From Streptomyces sp. BK239 (GTDB lineage Bacteria > Actinomycetota > Actinomycetes > Streptomycetales > Streptomycetaceae): 64,000 bases of DNA. Both the position numbers and the translations under genes were made by a program. Location: the NCBI RefSeq assembly GCF_004217285.1, contig NZ_SHKS01000002.1, positions 372,001 to 436,000 of the forward strand. The letters are read 5' to 3'. The notes under the pieces were generated by a model. It searched no databases and was not told the DNA's origin. It saw only the letters and a program-made list of their open reading frames with translations. Shown here piece after piece: positions 1 through 7,127 of the stretch. The stretch's first letter is position 1. Each line of letters opens with the position of its first letter.

Positions 1-128
1 TGGAGCTCACGAAAACCGGTGGAGTTGATCGCGGAGTAGTGCGCGAAGACATCCGGACCGCCGCCGTCCTGGGCGATGAAGCCGAAGCCCTTCTCCGCGT
101 TGAACCACTTCACTGTTCCCGTTGCCAT
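1..128 (-). CDS. Cold-shock domain protein, partial (C-terminus off window)
   Basis: A CspA-type single-stranded nucleic-acid chaperone. The visible 42 residues begin [18 protein letters not shown], so RNP1 (KGFGFI, residues 13-18) and RNP2 (VFAHY, about 27-31) are both intact. The reading frame runs off the left edge; the family is usually 66-68 residues, so about 25 residues are missing. The ATG at 126-128 is preceded by AAGGAC. It is a paralogue of the complete gene at 3717-3920 and shares a leader organisation with it. Confidence 0.93.
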   Translation of the reverse strand, partial: MATGTVKWFNAEKGFGFIAQDGGGPDVFAHYSAINSTGFREL

Positions 129-262
129 GTCCTTGGCCTTCCAGTCGATGAACGCCTCCCCCTCCATGGAGGGAGACGGAGGTGATCGTCCTGGTCCCTG
201 CGGCACAGCACAGCAAAACGCCCACACCGAAGGCGTGGGCAAGGGGAACTCCGAACCACGAC
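129..262 (-). promoter_or_regulatory. Cold-shock gene 5' leader with terminator-like hairpin
   Basis: Read on the minus strand, the leader contains the block GTCGTGGTTC (262 down to 253), then a 9-bp stem with a UUCG-type cap at 240-220 (GCCCACGCC / GGTGTGGGC) followed at once by GTTTTG. This has the form of an intrinsic terminator and lies about 92 nt before the start codon. The leader of the second cold-shock gene has the same block, hairpin, T-run and spacing. Attenuation or temperature-dependent refolding is inference. Confidence 0.55.
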
Positions 263-372
263 AGCTGACGCAGACGCTACACGCCCGCACACCGCGTCAC
301 CACAGGAAAGGATCACACTGCACACCGAATCGTGCGCGCGATGCCCGCCGACGCTGACGGGCACTGCTCATC

Positions 373-711
373 TCACCCTGCTGCCGTGGGGTTCGCTGCT
401 TCGGCGGCGCGGCGGTATTCGGCGTTGATGCGCTGGGCTTCCTCGAGCTGGTCTTCGAGGATGACGATCCGGCAGGCGGCCTCGATGGGGGTGCCCCGAT
501 CGACGAGTTCCCGGGCGCGGGCGGCGATCCGCAGTTGGTAGCGGGAGTAGCGGCGGTGGCCGCCTTCGGAGCGCAGGGGGGTGATCAGGCGGGCTTCGCC
601 GAGGGCGCGGAGGAAGGCAGGGGTGGTGCCGAGCATCTCGGCGGCCCGGCCCATGGTGTAGGCGGGGTAATCGTCGTCGTCGAGACGGCCGAACGTGTCG
701 TCTGCTGTCAT
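373..711 (-). CDS. MerR-like helix-turn-helix regulator
   Basis: A 112-residue single-domain DNA-binding protein. Residues about 18-60 form a MerR/BldC-type winged helix-turn-helix (YTMGRAAEMLGTTPAFLRAL, then a GGHRRYSRYQL wing). A short helix follows, and there is no effector-binding domain, so it probably acts as a small dimeric or multimeric regulator rather than a ligand sensor. The ATG at 709-711 was chosen because AAAGAGG stands 5-6 nt upstream; an upstream extension to 885 lacks family similarity. It lies between a cold-shock gene and the SCO5918-type gene. Its targets cannot be read from the sequence. Confidence 0.85.
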   Translation of the reverse strand: MTADDTFGRLDDDDYPAYTMGRAAEMLGTTPAFLRALGEARLITPLRSEGGHRRYSRYQLRIAARARELVDRGTPIEAACRIVILEDQLEEAQRINAEYRRAAEAANPTAAG

Positions 712-1321
712 TGCACCTCTTTGTGGGACGCGTTGAGGGGCCCTGGCGCCGTCCCGGCACCAGGGCCCCGAAGGAACTACTACACCATCTGCCGGCCCTG
801 ACACTGCACCGGCCCTCTGTTTCCGCAGACCTTCCCGACACACTGTCGGGGGCGCGGGGATCGCGGTTGCTTGACCGGAGACCACCTCACTATCGATGTC
901 CTACGGTACCCGGGCCCAATGCGTCCGCCCGGGCGATCCTGATGGCGTTCGGCTCCTCCGTTCTTCCCTCTTGGTCAACTACTCACCGGCGGAAACTGCG
1001 AACTGTCGGCGGCCCCTGATCACCGCGGGCCACCCGGTGCGGCCGTCAGTCCCGTCGCCGTCCTGCAACCGCCTTGGCTTCGGAACTCCACCGCCGCACC
1101 GTCCTGCGAACTTCGTTACTGCTGCCCGGCAGTTCACCTCTGCCGGGCTTGTCTCGATCTCGGCTACGAGAGAAACCATAACCACACCACGACCCAATGT
1201 CTACTCTTGCCGGGACAGATTTTCGCGTGCTCGAAGCCGAGGTAATCCGCCTCGACCGGTCCACAGGTGGTCTCGGCCGTCCCGACCACCGAGCGACGGC
1301 GACGTCGGGAACCCGCTGCAC
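712..1321. other. Gene-free stretch upstream of the MerR-like gene
   Basis: No credible coding region. On the regulator's side it holds a hairpin at 737-769 (GGGGCCCTGG / CCAGGGCCCC, with an inner GCCG/CGGC pair), 26 nt before the start codon, which would sit in the 5' leader. A short palindrome, CCCGACA-cac-TGTCGGG, lies at 834-850. The remainder (about 850-1320) shows nothing recognisable; the open frames there look like shadows. Confidence 0.5.
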
Positions 1322-1363
1322 GCGTTGTGGGCCCGACCGGCGTACCGGTCGGGCCCACAACGC
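1322..1363. terminator. Strong bidirectional terminator-like hairpin
   Basis: A perfect 19-bp inverted repeat (1322-1340 with 1345-1363) around a CGTA loop, followed on the plus side by TTGT. It stands 33 bp beyond the stop of the minus-strand gene at 1397-1705 and probably ends that transcript. Confidence 0.8.
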
Positions 1364-1396
1364 TTGTCAGATGTCGGTTCGTGCCTGTTCGCCCGG

Positions 1397-1705
1397 TCAG
1401 ACCGTCACGGGGGTGCCGAGCATCGCGGAGGCGTACTGCACCGAGCCGGGGGCGCCCGAAGGCGCGGCTTCGGGGAGGGCGCGGCAGGTGAAGCCGAGCC
1501 GGGTCATGGCCCGGAGGACTTCGGTGGCGCTGAAGTCACGGCGGTCCTGGCGGGTGACGACTTGGCCGACTTGCTTGACGGGGTACTGGCGGCGGCCGAT
1601 GATCACCGATTCTCCGGTGACCGGTTCGGGCTTGACGCCCTTCATCGATTCCAGCACTCCGTCCTTGGTGAGCTCGAAGGGGAAGCGGGCGATGACGCAG
1701 CGCAT
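1397..1705 (-). CDS. SCO5918-family conserved protein
   Basis: A 102-residue protein starting MRCVIARFPFELTKDGVLES, strongly reminiscent (from memory) of the actinobacterial family named after SCO5918; no biochemical function is known to me. It has no signal peptide or membrane segment and contains one cysteine near each end (C3 and about C76). It is transcribed with the CBS protein (47 bp upstream) and the DEAD-box helicase, suggesting a role connected with RNA helicase or cold-shock physiology; that is inference from context only. Confidence 0.8.
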   Translation of the reverse strand: MRCVIARFPFELTKDGVLESMKGVKPEPVTGESVIIGRRQYPVKQVGQVVTRQDRRDFSATEVLRAMTRLGFTCRALPEAAPSGAPGSVQYASAMLGTPVTV

Positions 1706-1752
1706 GTGGCCTCACAGGGAGAGGGAAGAACGGTCCGACCAGGGCAGGCGAT

Positions 1753-2031
1753 TCAGCGGGTGGCGAGGATGTCGCACAGGCGGACGCGGTCCGTGCGAGC
1801 GCCGCTGTCGCGGACGGCGGTGAGCGCGGTTCGGGTCACCAGGCCGATCCGCTGCTCGTCCTGGTCGCAGACGACCAGCCGGCCCGTGCGTGCGGCGGCC
1901 ATGAGGGCCAGCGCCACCTCAACGCTCATGTCGTCACAGACCTGCGGTCCGGCCGCGTCCATGACCTCCACCGCCGACCTGTGCACGGGGCAGGCGTCCG
2001 CCGAGCGGGGCTGCGTCTGAATCAACGTCAA
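1753..2031 (-). CDS. Short CBS-domain protein
   Basis: A 92-residue protein with one CBS-like unit: a MSVEVALALMAAARTGRLVV helix-strand followed by a DEQRIGLVTRTAL strand-helix. CBS modules normally come in pairs and bind adenosyl ligands, so a single copy would need to dimerise. It is probably co-transcribed with the helicase upstream (46 bp) and the SCO5918-family gene downstream. The first 20 residues (three cysteine/histidine residues in DACPVHRS) are of unknown purpose. Confidence 0.75.
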   Translation of the reverse strand: MTLIQTQPRSADACPVHRSAVEVMDAAGPQVCDDMSVEVALALMAAARTGRLVVCDQDEQRIGLVTRTALTAVRDSGARTDRVRLCDILATR

Positions 2032-2077
2032 AGAGTGCCTCCTGCTGGGATGGGTCGACTTCGCCGACCACGAAGGT

Positions 2078-3553
2078 TCAGGCCACCGTGTCGAGGACGG
2101 GCCGGCCTACGGGGGCGCGCCGGGTCGCCGAGGAAGGGCGGCGCCGGCCCCGGGCGGAGGCGCCGCGCTTGGGGCGTTCGGCCACCGGTGCGGTGATGAC
2201 GACCGGGATGCCGGACGGGGCCTGGGCGCCCGTGATCCGGCTCAGGGCCTCGTCTCCCGAGCGGATCTGGGTGGTCTGCGGCCGGATTCCGGCGTCCGAC
2301 ATGAGGCGGACCATGCCGCGGCGCTGGTTCGGTGTGACGAGCGTGACGACACTGCCGGACTCGCCGGCGCGGGCGGTACGGCCGCTGCGGTGGAGGTAGT
2401 CCTTGTGGTCGGTCGGCGGATCGACGTTGACGACCAGGTCGAGGTTGTCGACGTGGATGCCGCGCGCCGCGACATTGGTCGCCACCAGCACGGTGACGTG
2501 CCCCGTCTTGAACTGCGCCAGCGTGCGGGTGCGTTGCGGCTGCGACTTGCCGCCGTGCAGCGCGGCGGCGCGTACCCCGCTGTCGAGCAGGTCCTGGGTC
2601 AGCCGGTCGACGGCGTGCTTGGTGTCCAGGAACATGATCACGCGGCCGTCGCGGGCGGCGATCTCGGTCGTGGCGGCGTGCTTGTCGGCGCCATGGACGT
2701 GCAGGACGTGGTGCTCCATCGTCGTGACCGTGCCGGCCGACGGGTCGACCGAGTGCACGACGGGGTCGGTCAGGTAGCGGCGAACCAGCAGGTCGACGTT
2801 GCGGTCCAAGGTGGCGGAGAACAGCATCCGCTGCCCCTCCGGACGCACCTGGTCGAGCAGCGCGGTGACCTGCGGCATGAAACCCATGTCGGCCATCTGG
2901 TCGGCCTCGTCCAGCACCGTGATGCCCACGTGGTTCAAGCTGCAGTCGCCACGGTCGATGAGGTCCTTGAGCCGTCCGGGCGTCGCGACGACGACCTCGG
3001 CCCCGCCGCGCAGCGCGCCGGCCTGCCGGCCGATCGACATCCCGCCCACCACGGTGGCCAGCCGCAGCCTGACGGAACGGGCGTACGGCGTGAGCGCGTC
3101 GGCCACCTGCTGCGCCAGCTCACGCGTCGGTACGAGGATCAGCCCGAGCGGTCGGCGGGGTTCAGCACGCTGTCCGGCGGTACGGGCGAGCAGGGCGAGG
3201 CCGAAGGCGAGGGTCTTGCCGGAACCGGTGCGCCCGCGGCCCAGTACGTCACGGCCCGCCAGGGAGTTCGGCAGCGTCGCTCCCTGGATGGGGAAAGGCA
3301 CGGTCATACCTTGCCTGCCGAGTTCGGTGAGCAGGGGCTCGGGCATGTCGAGTTCGGCGAAGCCCTCGACGGGGGGCAGCGCGGGGGTGATCGTCCTGGG
3401 CGGCGCGAACTCACCTTGCACTGTGGCCGGCCGGCGGCGGTGACCGCCGGAACGGCGCGACGCCTGCGAGCCGTAGCCGCTGCCGCCCCTTCCGGCGTCG
3501 GCACGGCGGTCACGGGTGCGGGCGGGGCGGTCGTTCGTGTACGTGCGGTTCAT
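2078..3553 (-). CDS. DEAD-box ATP-dependent RNA helicase
   Basis: 491 residues. A basic Arg/Gly-rich N-terminus (about 1-45) precedes the helicase core: Q-motif region around residue 90, motif I GRTGSGKT, motif Ia PTRELAQQ, DEAD, SAT, and the C-terminal RecA lobe with VATNVAARGIHV and HRSGRTARAG. A basic tail follows (about 445-491). RNA-unwinding helicases of this type are often cold-induced, which fits the cold-shock gene immediately upstream (separated by a terminator). The ATG start is preceded by GAGGAAGG. It heads the operon continuing into the CBS and SCO5918-family genes. Confidence 0.93.
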   Translation of the reverse strand: MNRTYTNDRPARTRDRRADAGRGGSGYGSQASRRSGGHRRRPATVQGEFAPPRTITPALPPVEGFAELDMPEPLLTELGRQGMTVPFPIQGATLPNSLAGRDVLGRGRTGSGKTLAFGLALLARTAGQRAEPRRPLGLILVPTRELAQQVADALTPYARSVRLRLATVVGGMSIGRQAGALRGGAEVVVATPGRLKDLIDRGDCSLNHVGITVLDEADQMADMGFMPQVTALLDQVRPEGQRMLFSATLDRNVDLLVRRYLTDPVVHSVDPSAGTVTTMEHHVLHVHGADKHAATTEIAARDGRVIMFLDTKHAVDRLTQDLLDSGVRAAALHGGKSQPQRTRTLAQFKTGHVTVLVATNVAARGIHVDNLDLVVNVDPPTDHKDYLHRSGRTARAGESGSVVTLVTPNQRRGMVRLMSDAGIRPQTTQIRSGDEALSRITGAQAPSGIPVVITAPVAERPKRGASARGRRRPSSATRRAPVGRPVLDTVA

Positions 3554-3658
3554 GCGGAACCTTCCTCGATGTGGCGCATATCAAGGAATTCCCGCAGCAA
3601 TGAACAGCAGGGAGAATCACGAGTATGGACCGTTGACAAAAACAGAAAGGGGATGTGC

Positions 3659-3700
3659 GCAGCTGGGGCCCGCACCCCGAAGGATGCGGGCCCCAGCTGC
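3659..3700 (-). terminator. Terminator of the cold-shock gene
   Basis: A perfect 16-bp stem (3659-3674 with 3685-3700) around a 10-nt loop, 17 bp past the stop codon of the cold-shock gene. It separates that gene from the helicase operon. Confidence 0.82.
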
Positions 3701-3716
3701 AGAATGTGGGTCAGCG

Positions 3717-3920
3717 TCAGGCCGGAACGATGTTCTCGGCCGTCGGGCCCTTCTGGCCCTGCGCGATGTCGAAGTTCACCTTCTGGCCTTCCAGGAGCTC
3801 ACGGAAGCCCTGCGCGGCGATGTTCGAGTAGTGGGCGAACACGTCAGCGCCGCCGCCCTCCTGCTCGATGAAGCCGAAGCCCTTTTCCGCGTTGAACCAC
3901 TTGACGGTACCAGTAGCCAT
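3717..3920 (-). CDS. Cold-shock domain protein (CspA family)
   Basis: A complete 67-residue cold-shock domain beginning [21 protein letters not shown]1 KGFGFI (13-18) and RNP2 VFAHY (27-31) are present, and the protein ends in TAENIVPA as is usual for the family. It binds single-stranded RNA and DNA and is expected to melt RNA structure. The start is secured by a strong AAGGAGATATGAC Shine-Dalgarno context. It has its own terminator downstream and a leader of about 150 nt that resembles the one before the partial paralogue at the window's left edge. Confidence 0.96.
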   Translation of the reverse strand: MATGTVKWFNAEKGFGFIEQEGGGADVFAHYSNIAAQGFRELLEGQKVNFDIAQGQKGPTAENIVPA

Positions 3921-4072
3921 GTCATATCTCCTTCGGGGCAGTACATAGGGCTCCACACTGCGCGGACACCCTGTCGCCGCAATGATCACCCCGCCCGGAA
4001 ATGACCGGAAATACAAAAGCGCCCCCAACGGACAGAACCGGGTGGGGCACTCGAAGTTTCGGGAACCACGAC
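3921..4072 (-). promoter_or_regulatory. Cold-shock gene 5' leader with terminator-like hairpin
   Basis: On the minus strand, GTCGTGGTTC (4072-4063) is followed by a hairpin at 4048-4021 (5-bp outer and 3-bp inner stems separated by a 3x3 internal loop), then GCTTTTG, about 100 nt before the start codon. The arrangement matches the leader at 129-262. The remainder up to 4263 shows nothing further recognisable. Confidence 0.5.
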
Positions 4073-4263
4073 TGCAACCGAGATCGACGGTAGCACGCTG
4101 GAACGGCCTGTGCGCAGTACACAATTCCACTCCGCCCGGCGCGGCAAAAACTCTCACCGCGCGATCCGCCAAAGCCTCACTTCGCAAGCACAGATTTTGA
4201 TTCACCCGGAGTGCCACGTTCACGAGGAGTTGCCGGTGCCCTGCGAACCGGCACACCGCGTCA

Positions 4264-4749
4264 TTACGGAGGAACGCGGAACTCGAATTCGGGACGGTCC
4301 CACGGCACGGCGGGCGGGTTCGCGAGCGCGGTCCCGATCCGCACCGCACCGGCGCGGTGGTAGAAGCCCGCGGCGGGAGGATGCGACACGACCCTGACAC
4401 TGTCGAGCCCGGCGGCACGGGCCTCGGACCGCATGTGCGCGACGAGGAGCCGACCGACACCCCGTCCTTGCGCTTCGTCAGCGACGAACAGCAGGTCGAG
4501 CTCCGGCGGGGAGAGGACCAGCGAGTAGAACCCGAGGGCCCGGCCTCCCTGCTCGTCGGCGCCGACGGCCACGAAGGCGCGGTGGGCCTCGATGTAATCA
4601 GGACCGACCCGGTAGCCCGCGACCGCGGCCGCGTACTTGCCCTCGTAGGCGCTTGAACCACGCACGAGCCGCGTGAGCCGTTTGGCATCCCGCGCCACGG
4701 CCCTCCGTATCGTGATCGATGGGCCGATCGGGGAAGTGCGTGAACTCAT
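4264..4749 (-). CDS. GNAT-family N-acetyltransferase
   Basis: 161 residues with the GNAT fold: an N-terminal [17 protein letters not shown] strand-helix, the acetyl-CoA-binding motif A ([14 protein letters not shown]/RxxGxG/A type, about residues 93-105) and a late [12 protein letters not shown] motif. The acyl acceptor cannot be predicted. The start [10 protein letters not shown] at 4749 was chosen as the beginning of family similarity; the longer open frame to 4965 would overlap the neighbouring pseudogene. It stands alone, between the cold-shock leader and the serine-hydrolase remnant. Confidence 0.85.
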   Translation of the reverse strand: MSSRTSPIGPSITIRRAVARDAKRLTRLVRGSSAYEGKYAAAVAGYRVGPDYIEAHRAFVAVGADEQGGRALGFYSLVLSPPELDLLFVADEAQGRGVGRLLVAHMRSEARAAGLDSVRVVSHPPAAGFYHRAGAVRIGTALANPPAVPWDRPEFEFRVPP

Positions 4750-4874
4750 CCGGGAGAGTATCCCGCACCGGGGGGTGCCCTCGTGCGGCAGGTCGGCTGC
4801 TCGGGCAGCCCCCTGCACCACTTCCGACAGCCGAGGCGCTCGCGGCGGCCGGCCCGGCAGTGCGCGCCTGACCG

Positions 4875-5634
4875 CTACCGCGAAGCCGCCGCCGGCTTCG
4901 TGATCGCATCCGCTATCCGCAGCGCCATCTGCACCTGGCCGGCGTCGCGGTGCGTCGGCGTCCACGAGTACACCGCGCTGCGCCGAAGGTCCCGCGTCGC
5001 CATCATGGCCGAGTTGTAGCCGTACCGTTCCCCTGTCTTACCCCACAGGGGCACGCCGTTGTCCGTTACCGTCTGAAGGCCCACGCTGTAGCGGGCCGTC
5101 GTAGCGGTGCTCGAGGATCTGCTCCGGGGTGTCGGTGCGCTGGGAGTCCGGGATGTGCTCGTCCGGCAACCCGCTGGTGTGGTCGAGGAGTTGGGAGACC
5201 TTGATCGGGGCGTAGCCTTCAGGAAGCAGGCCGGGCAGGTAGTCCTGAACCGGCTTGTCCAGGTCCAACCGGCCCTCCGCCGAAAGCTGAAGCACGGCCG
5301 TCGCCACGAAGACCTTCGTGATGCTGCCCGCCCGGAACGTGTCGTCCCTTCGGACCGGTGCGTGCGTCCTTCTGTCCGCTACGCCTGCCGTGCCGTACCA
5401 ATGTCCCGCCTTGCCGCTGACCAGCAGCCGAGCGGCCGTCGCCTGCGGGTGGTCCAGATCGGAGATCGCGGCGCGGAGTGCCGCCGTGTCGAGCGGCGGG
5501 AGCGTGGTGGACGCCGGCGAAGCCGCAGGCGACGGTGTGGCAGCCGTCGCGGCAGGGGTCGCGGCAGCCGTGAGGAGGGTGGCGGTCAGAGCCGCGCCCA
5601 CGAGGGCTCGACGGGACAGGAAAGTCGAAGTCAT
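4875..5634 (-). pseudogene. Class C beta-lactamase/DD-peptidase-type serine hydrolase, internally deleted
   Basis: The N-terminal part (from the ATG at 5634) carries a Tat-like/Sec signal (TFLSRRALVGAALTATLL) and the catalytic SxxK in AGSITKVF, and runs through QLLDHTSGLP to EHRYDG. The sequence then jumps into another frame that resumes near position 5084 with GLQTVTDNGVPLWGKTGERYG, containing the KTG box, and ends at 4875. The segment that should hold the Tyr-x-Asn motif (roughly 130-170 residues in relatives) is missing and the join is out of frame. The enzyme is therefore almost certainly dead, unless the deletion is an assembly error. Confidence 0.85.
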
Positions 5635-5872
5635 GACGATCATGATTTCGTCACACCCTCGCCGTGCCATCCGGGAATACCCCCACACCTCCCCTCAAGC
5701 GTCCCTGACGACTGATCAGGGTGGGCATCTGCGCCTCCGCCCCGGCGCGGGCAGGTGCGGCGAACCGCCGTCGGCCCGGCCGTCAGCTCGGGCCGTTGCG
5801 CAATCGTGACAAGTGACGGGTCCGCGTCCCTCACCTGCGAGGGCGCACCCATCGCCATGAACTACACACCGT

Positions 5873-5913
5873 GTGTATACATGCCGCGTATACACGATGC
5901 GTATAGTGGACCC
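5873..5913 (+). promoter_or_regulatory. PadR operator and leaderless promoter
   Basis: A perfect inverted repeat GTGTATAC-N7-GTATACAC occupies 5873-5895, a typical layout for a PadR dimer. It lies just upstream of a -10 hexamer TATAGT (5902-5907). The ATG follows six bases after the -10, so transcription would begin at or next to the start codon, giving a leaderless or nearly leaderless message; no good ribosome-binding site is visible. The operator would cover the -35 region, consistent with autorepression. Confidence 0.7.
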
Positions 5914-6438
5914 ATGTCCATCGGTCACACCCTTCTGGGGCTCCTGGAGTCCGGTCCGCGGCACGGTTACGAGCTGAAACGGGCCTTCGACGAGACGTTC
6001 GGTCACGATCGGCCGCTGCACTACGGCCAGGTCTACTCGACGATGTCCCGGCTGCTGAGGAACGGTCTCGTCGAGGTCGACGGGATCGAGGCCGGCGGCG
6101 GCCCGGAGCGCAAACGTTACGCGATCACCCACGCCGGCGTCACCGATGTGGAGCAGTGGCTCGGGACCCCGCAGAAGCCGGAGGAGTACCTCCAGTCGGC
6201 TCTCTACACCAAGGTCGTCCTCGCGCTGCTCACCCACAGGAACGCCGCCGACGTCCTGGACACCCAGCGCTCCGAGCATCTGCGCAGCATGCGCATCCTG
6301 ACCGACCGCAAGCGCAAGGGCGACCTCGCGGACCAGCTGATCTGCGACCACGCCCTGTACCACCTGGAGGCGGACCTGCGCTGGCTGGAGCTGACCGCCG
6401 CCCGACTCGACAAACTCCGTGAGGTCATAGCCCGATGA
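5914..6438 (+). CDS. PadR-family transcriptional regulator
   Basis: 174 residues. The PadR winged helix (residues 1-75: LGLLESGPRHGYELKRAF, then HYGQVYSTMSRLLRNGLVEV and a RKRYAIT wing) is followed by a C-terminal dimerisation helix bundle of the Vir type. It overlaps the ABC ATPase gene by ATGA, so it is the first gene of a padR-ABC-FtsX operon. Such regulators usually repress an adjacent drug or peptide exporter and release DNA on ligand binding. The start at 5914 is supported by the -10 element directly upstream and by the family's MSxxHxLLGLL beginning. Confidence 0.93.
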   Translation: MSIGHTLLGLLESGPRHGYELKRAFDETFGHDRPLHYGQVYSTMSRLLRNGLVEVDGIEAGGGPERKRYAITHAGVTDVEQWLGTPQKPEEYLQSALYTKVVLALLTHRNAADVLDTQRSEHLRSMRILTDRKRKGDLADQLICDHALYHLEADLRWLELTAARLDKLREVIAR

Positions 6439-7127
6439 CGACTCCTCCCCCCGGTTCCCTGCTCACCGCGCGGGACCTGCGCAAGACGTACGGGCAGACC
6501 CACGCCCTCGACGGCGCCGAGTTCTCCATCCACCCCGGCGAGGTCGTCGCCATCATGGGCCCCTCCGGGTCCGGCAAGTCGACGCTGCTGCACTGCCTCG
6601 CGGGCATCCTGCCGCCCGACTCCGGATCGATCACCTACAACGGGCGTGAGGTGACGACGATGAGCGACGGCCGACGCAGCGCCCTCAGACGCTCGGAGTT
6701 CGGGTTCGTGTTCCAGTTCGGGCAGCTGGTGCCGGAGCTGACCTGCGTGGAGAACGTCGCCCTGCCGCTCAGGCTCAACGGCTCCTCCCGCAAGGAAGCC
6801 GAGCGGGCGGCGCTCGGCTGGATGGAACGCCTGGAGGTCGACGACCTGAGCGGCAAACGGCCCGGCGAGGTGTCCGGCGGCCAGGGCCAGCGCGTCGCCG
6901 TGGCCCGCGCGCTGGTCACGAACCCCCGGGTGGTGTTCGCCGACGAACCGACCGGCGCGCTCGACTCCTACAACGGCGAGCGCGTGATGGAACTGCTCAC
7001 CCAGGCGGCCCGCTCCACCAACGCCGCCGTCGTCCTCGTCACCCACGAGGCACGGGTGGCCGCGTTCTCCGACCGCGAGGTCGTCGTACGCGACGGCAAG
7101 TCCCGGGACATGGAGCGCGCCGTATGA
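6435..7127 (+). CDS. ABC transporter ATPase (MacB/LolD-like)
   Basis: 230 residues. Walker A GPSGSGKST (about 43-51), Q-loop, signature VSGGQGQRVAVARA (the LSGGQ variant VSGGQ), Walker B VVFADEPTGALD and the switch histidine in VLVTHE are all present. The EPTGALD form and the FtsX partner place it in the MacB/LolD group, which drives mechanotransmission or extrusion of peptides and lipids rather than classic transport. It overlaps both neighbours by four bases, implying translational coupling. Confidence 0.94.
   Translation: MTTPPPGSLLTARDLRKTYGQTHALDGAEFSIHPGEVVAIMGPSGSGKSTLLHCLAGILPPDSGSITYNGREVTTMSDGRRSALRRSEFGFVFQFGQLVPELTCVENVALPLRLNGSSRKEAERAALGWMERLEVDDLSGKRPGEVSGGQGQRVAVARALVTNPRVVFADEPTGALDSYNGERVMELLTQAARSTNAAVVLVTHEARVAAFSDREVVVRDGKSRDMERAV

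Noticed and set aside
2390-3871. 493-codon plus-strand open frame
   Set aside because: Shadow of the DEAD-box helicase; no domain and no ribosome-binding site.
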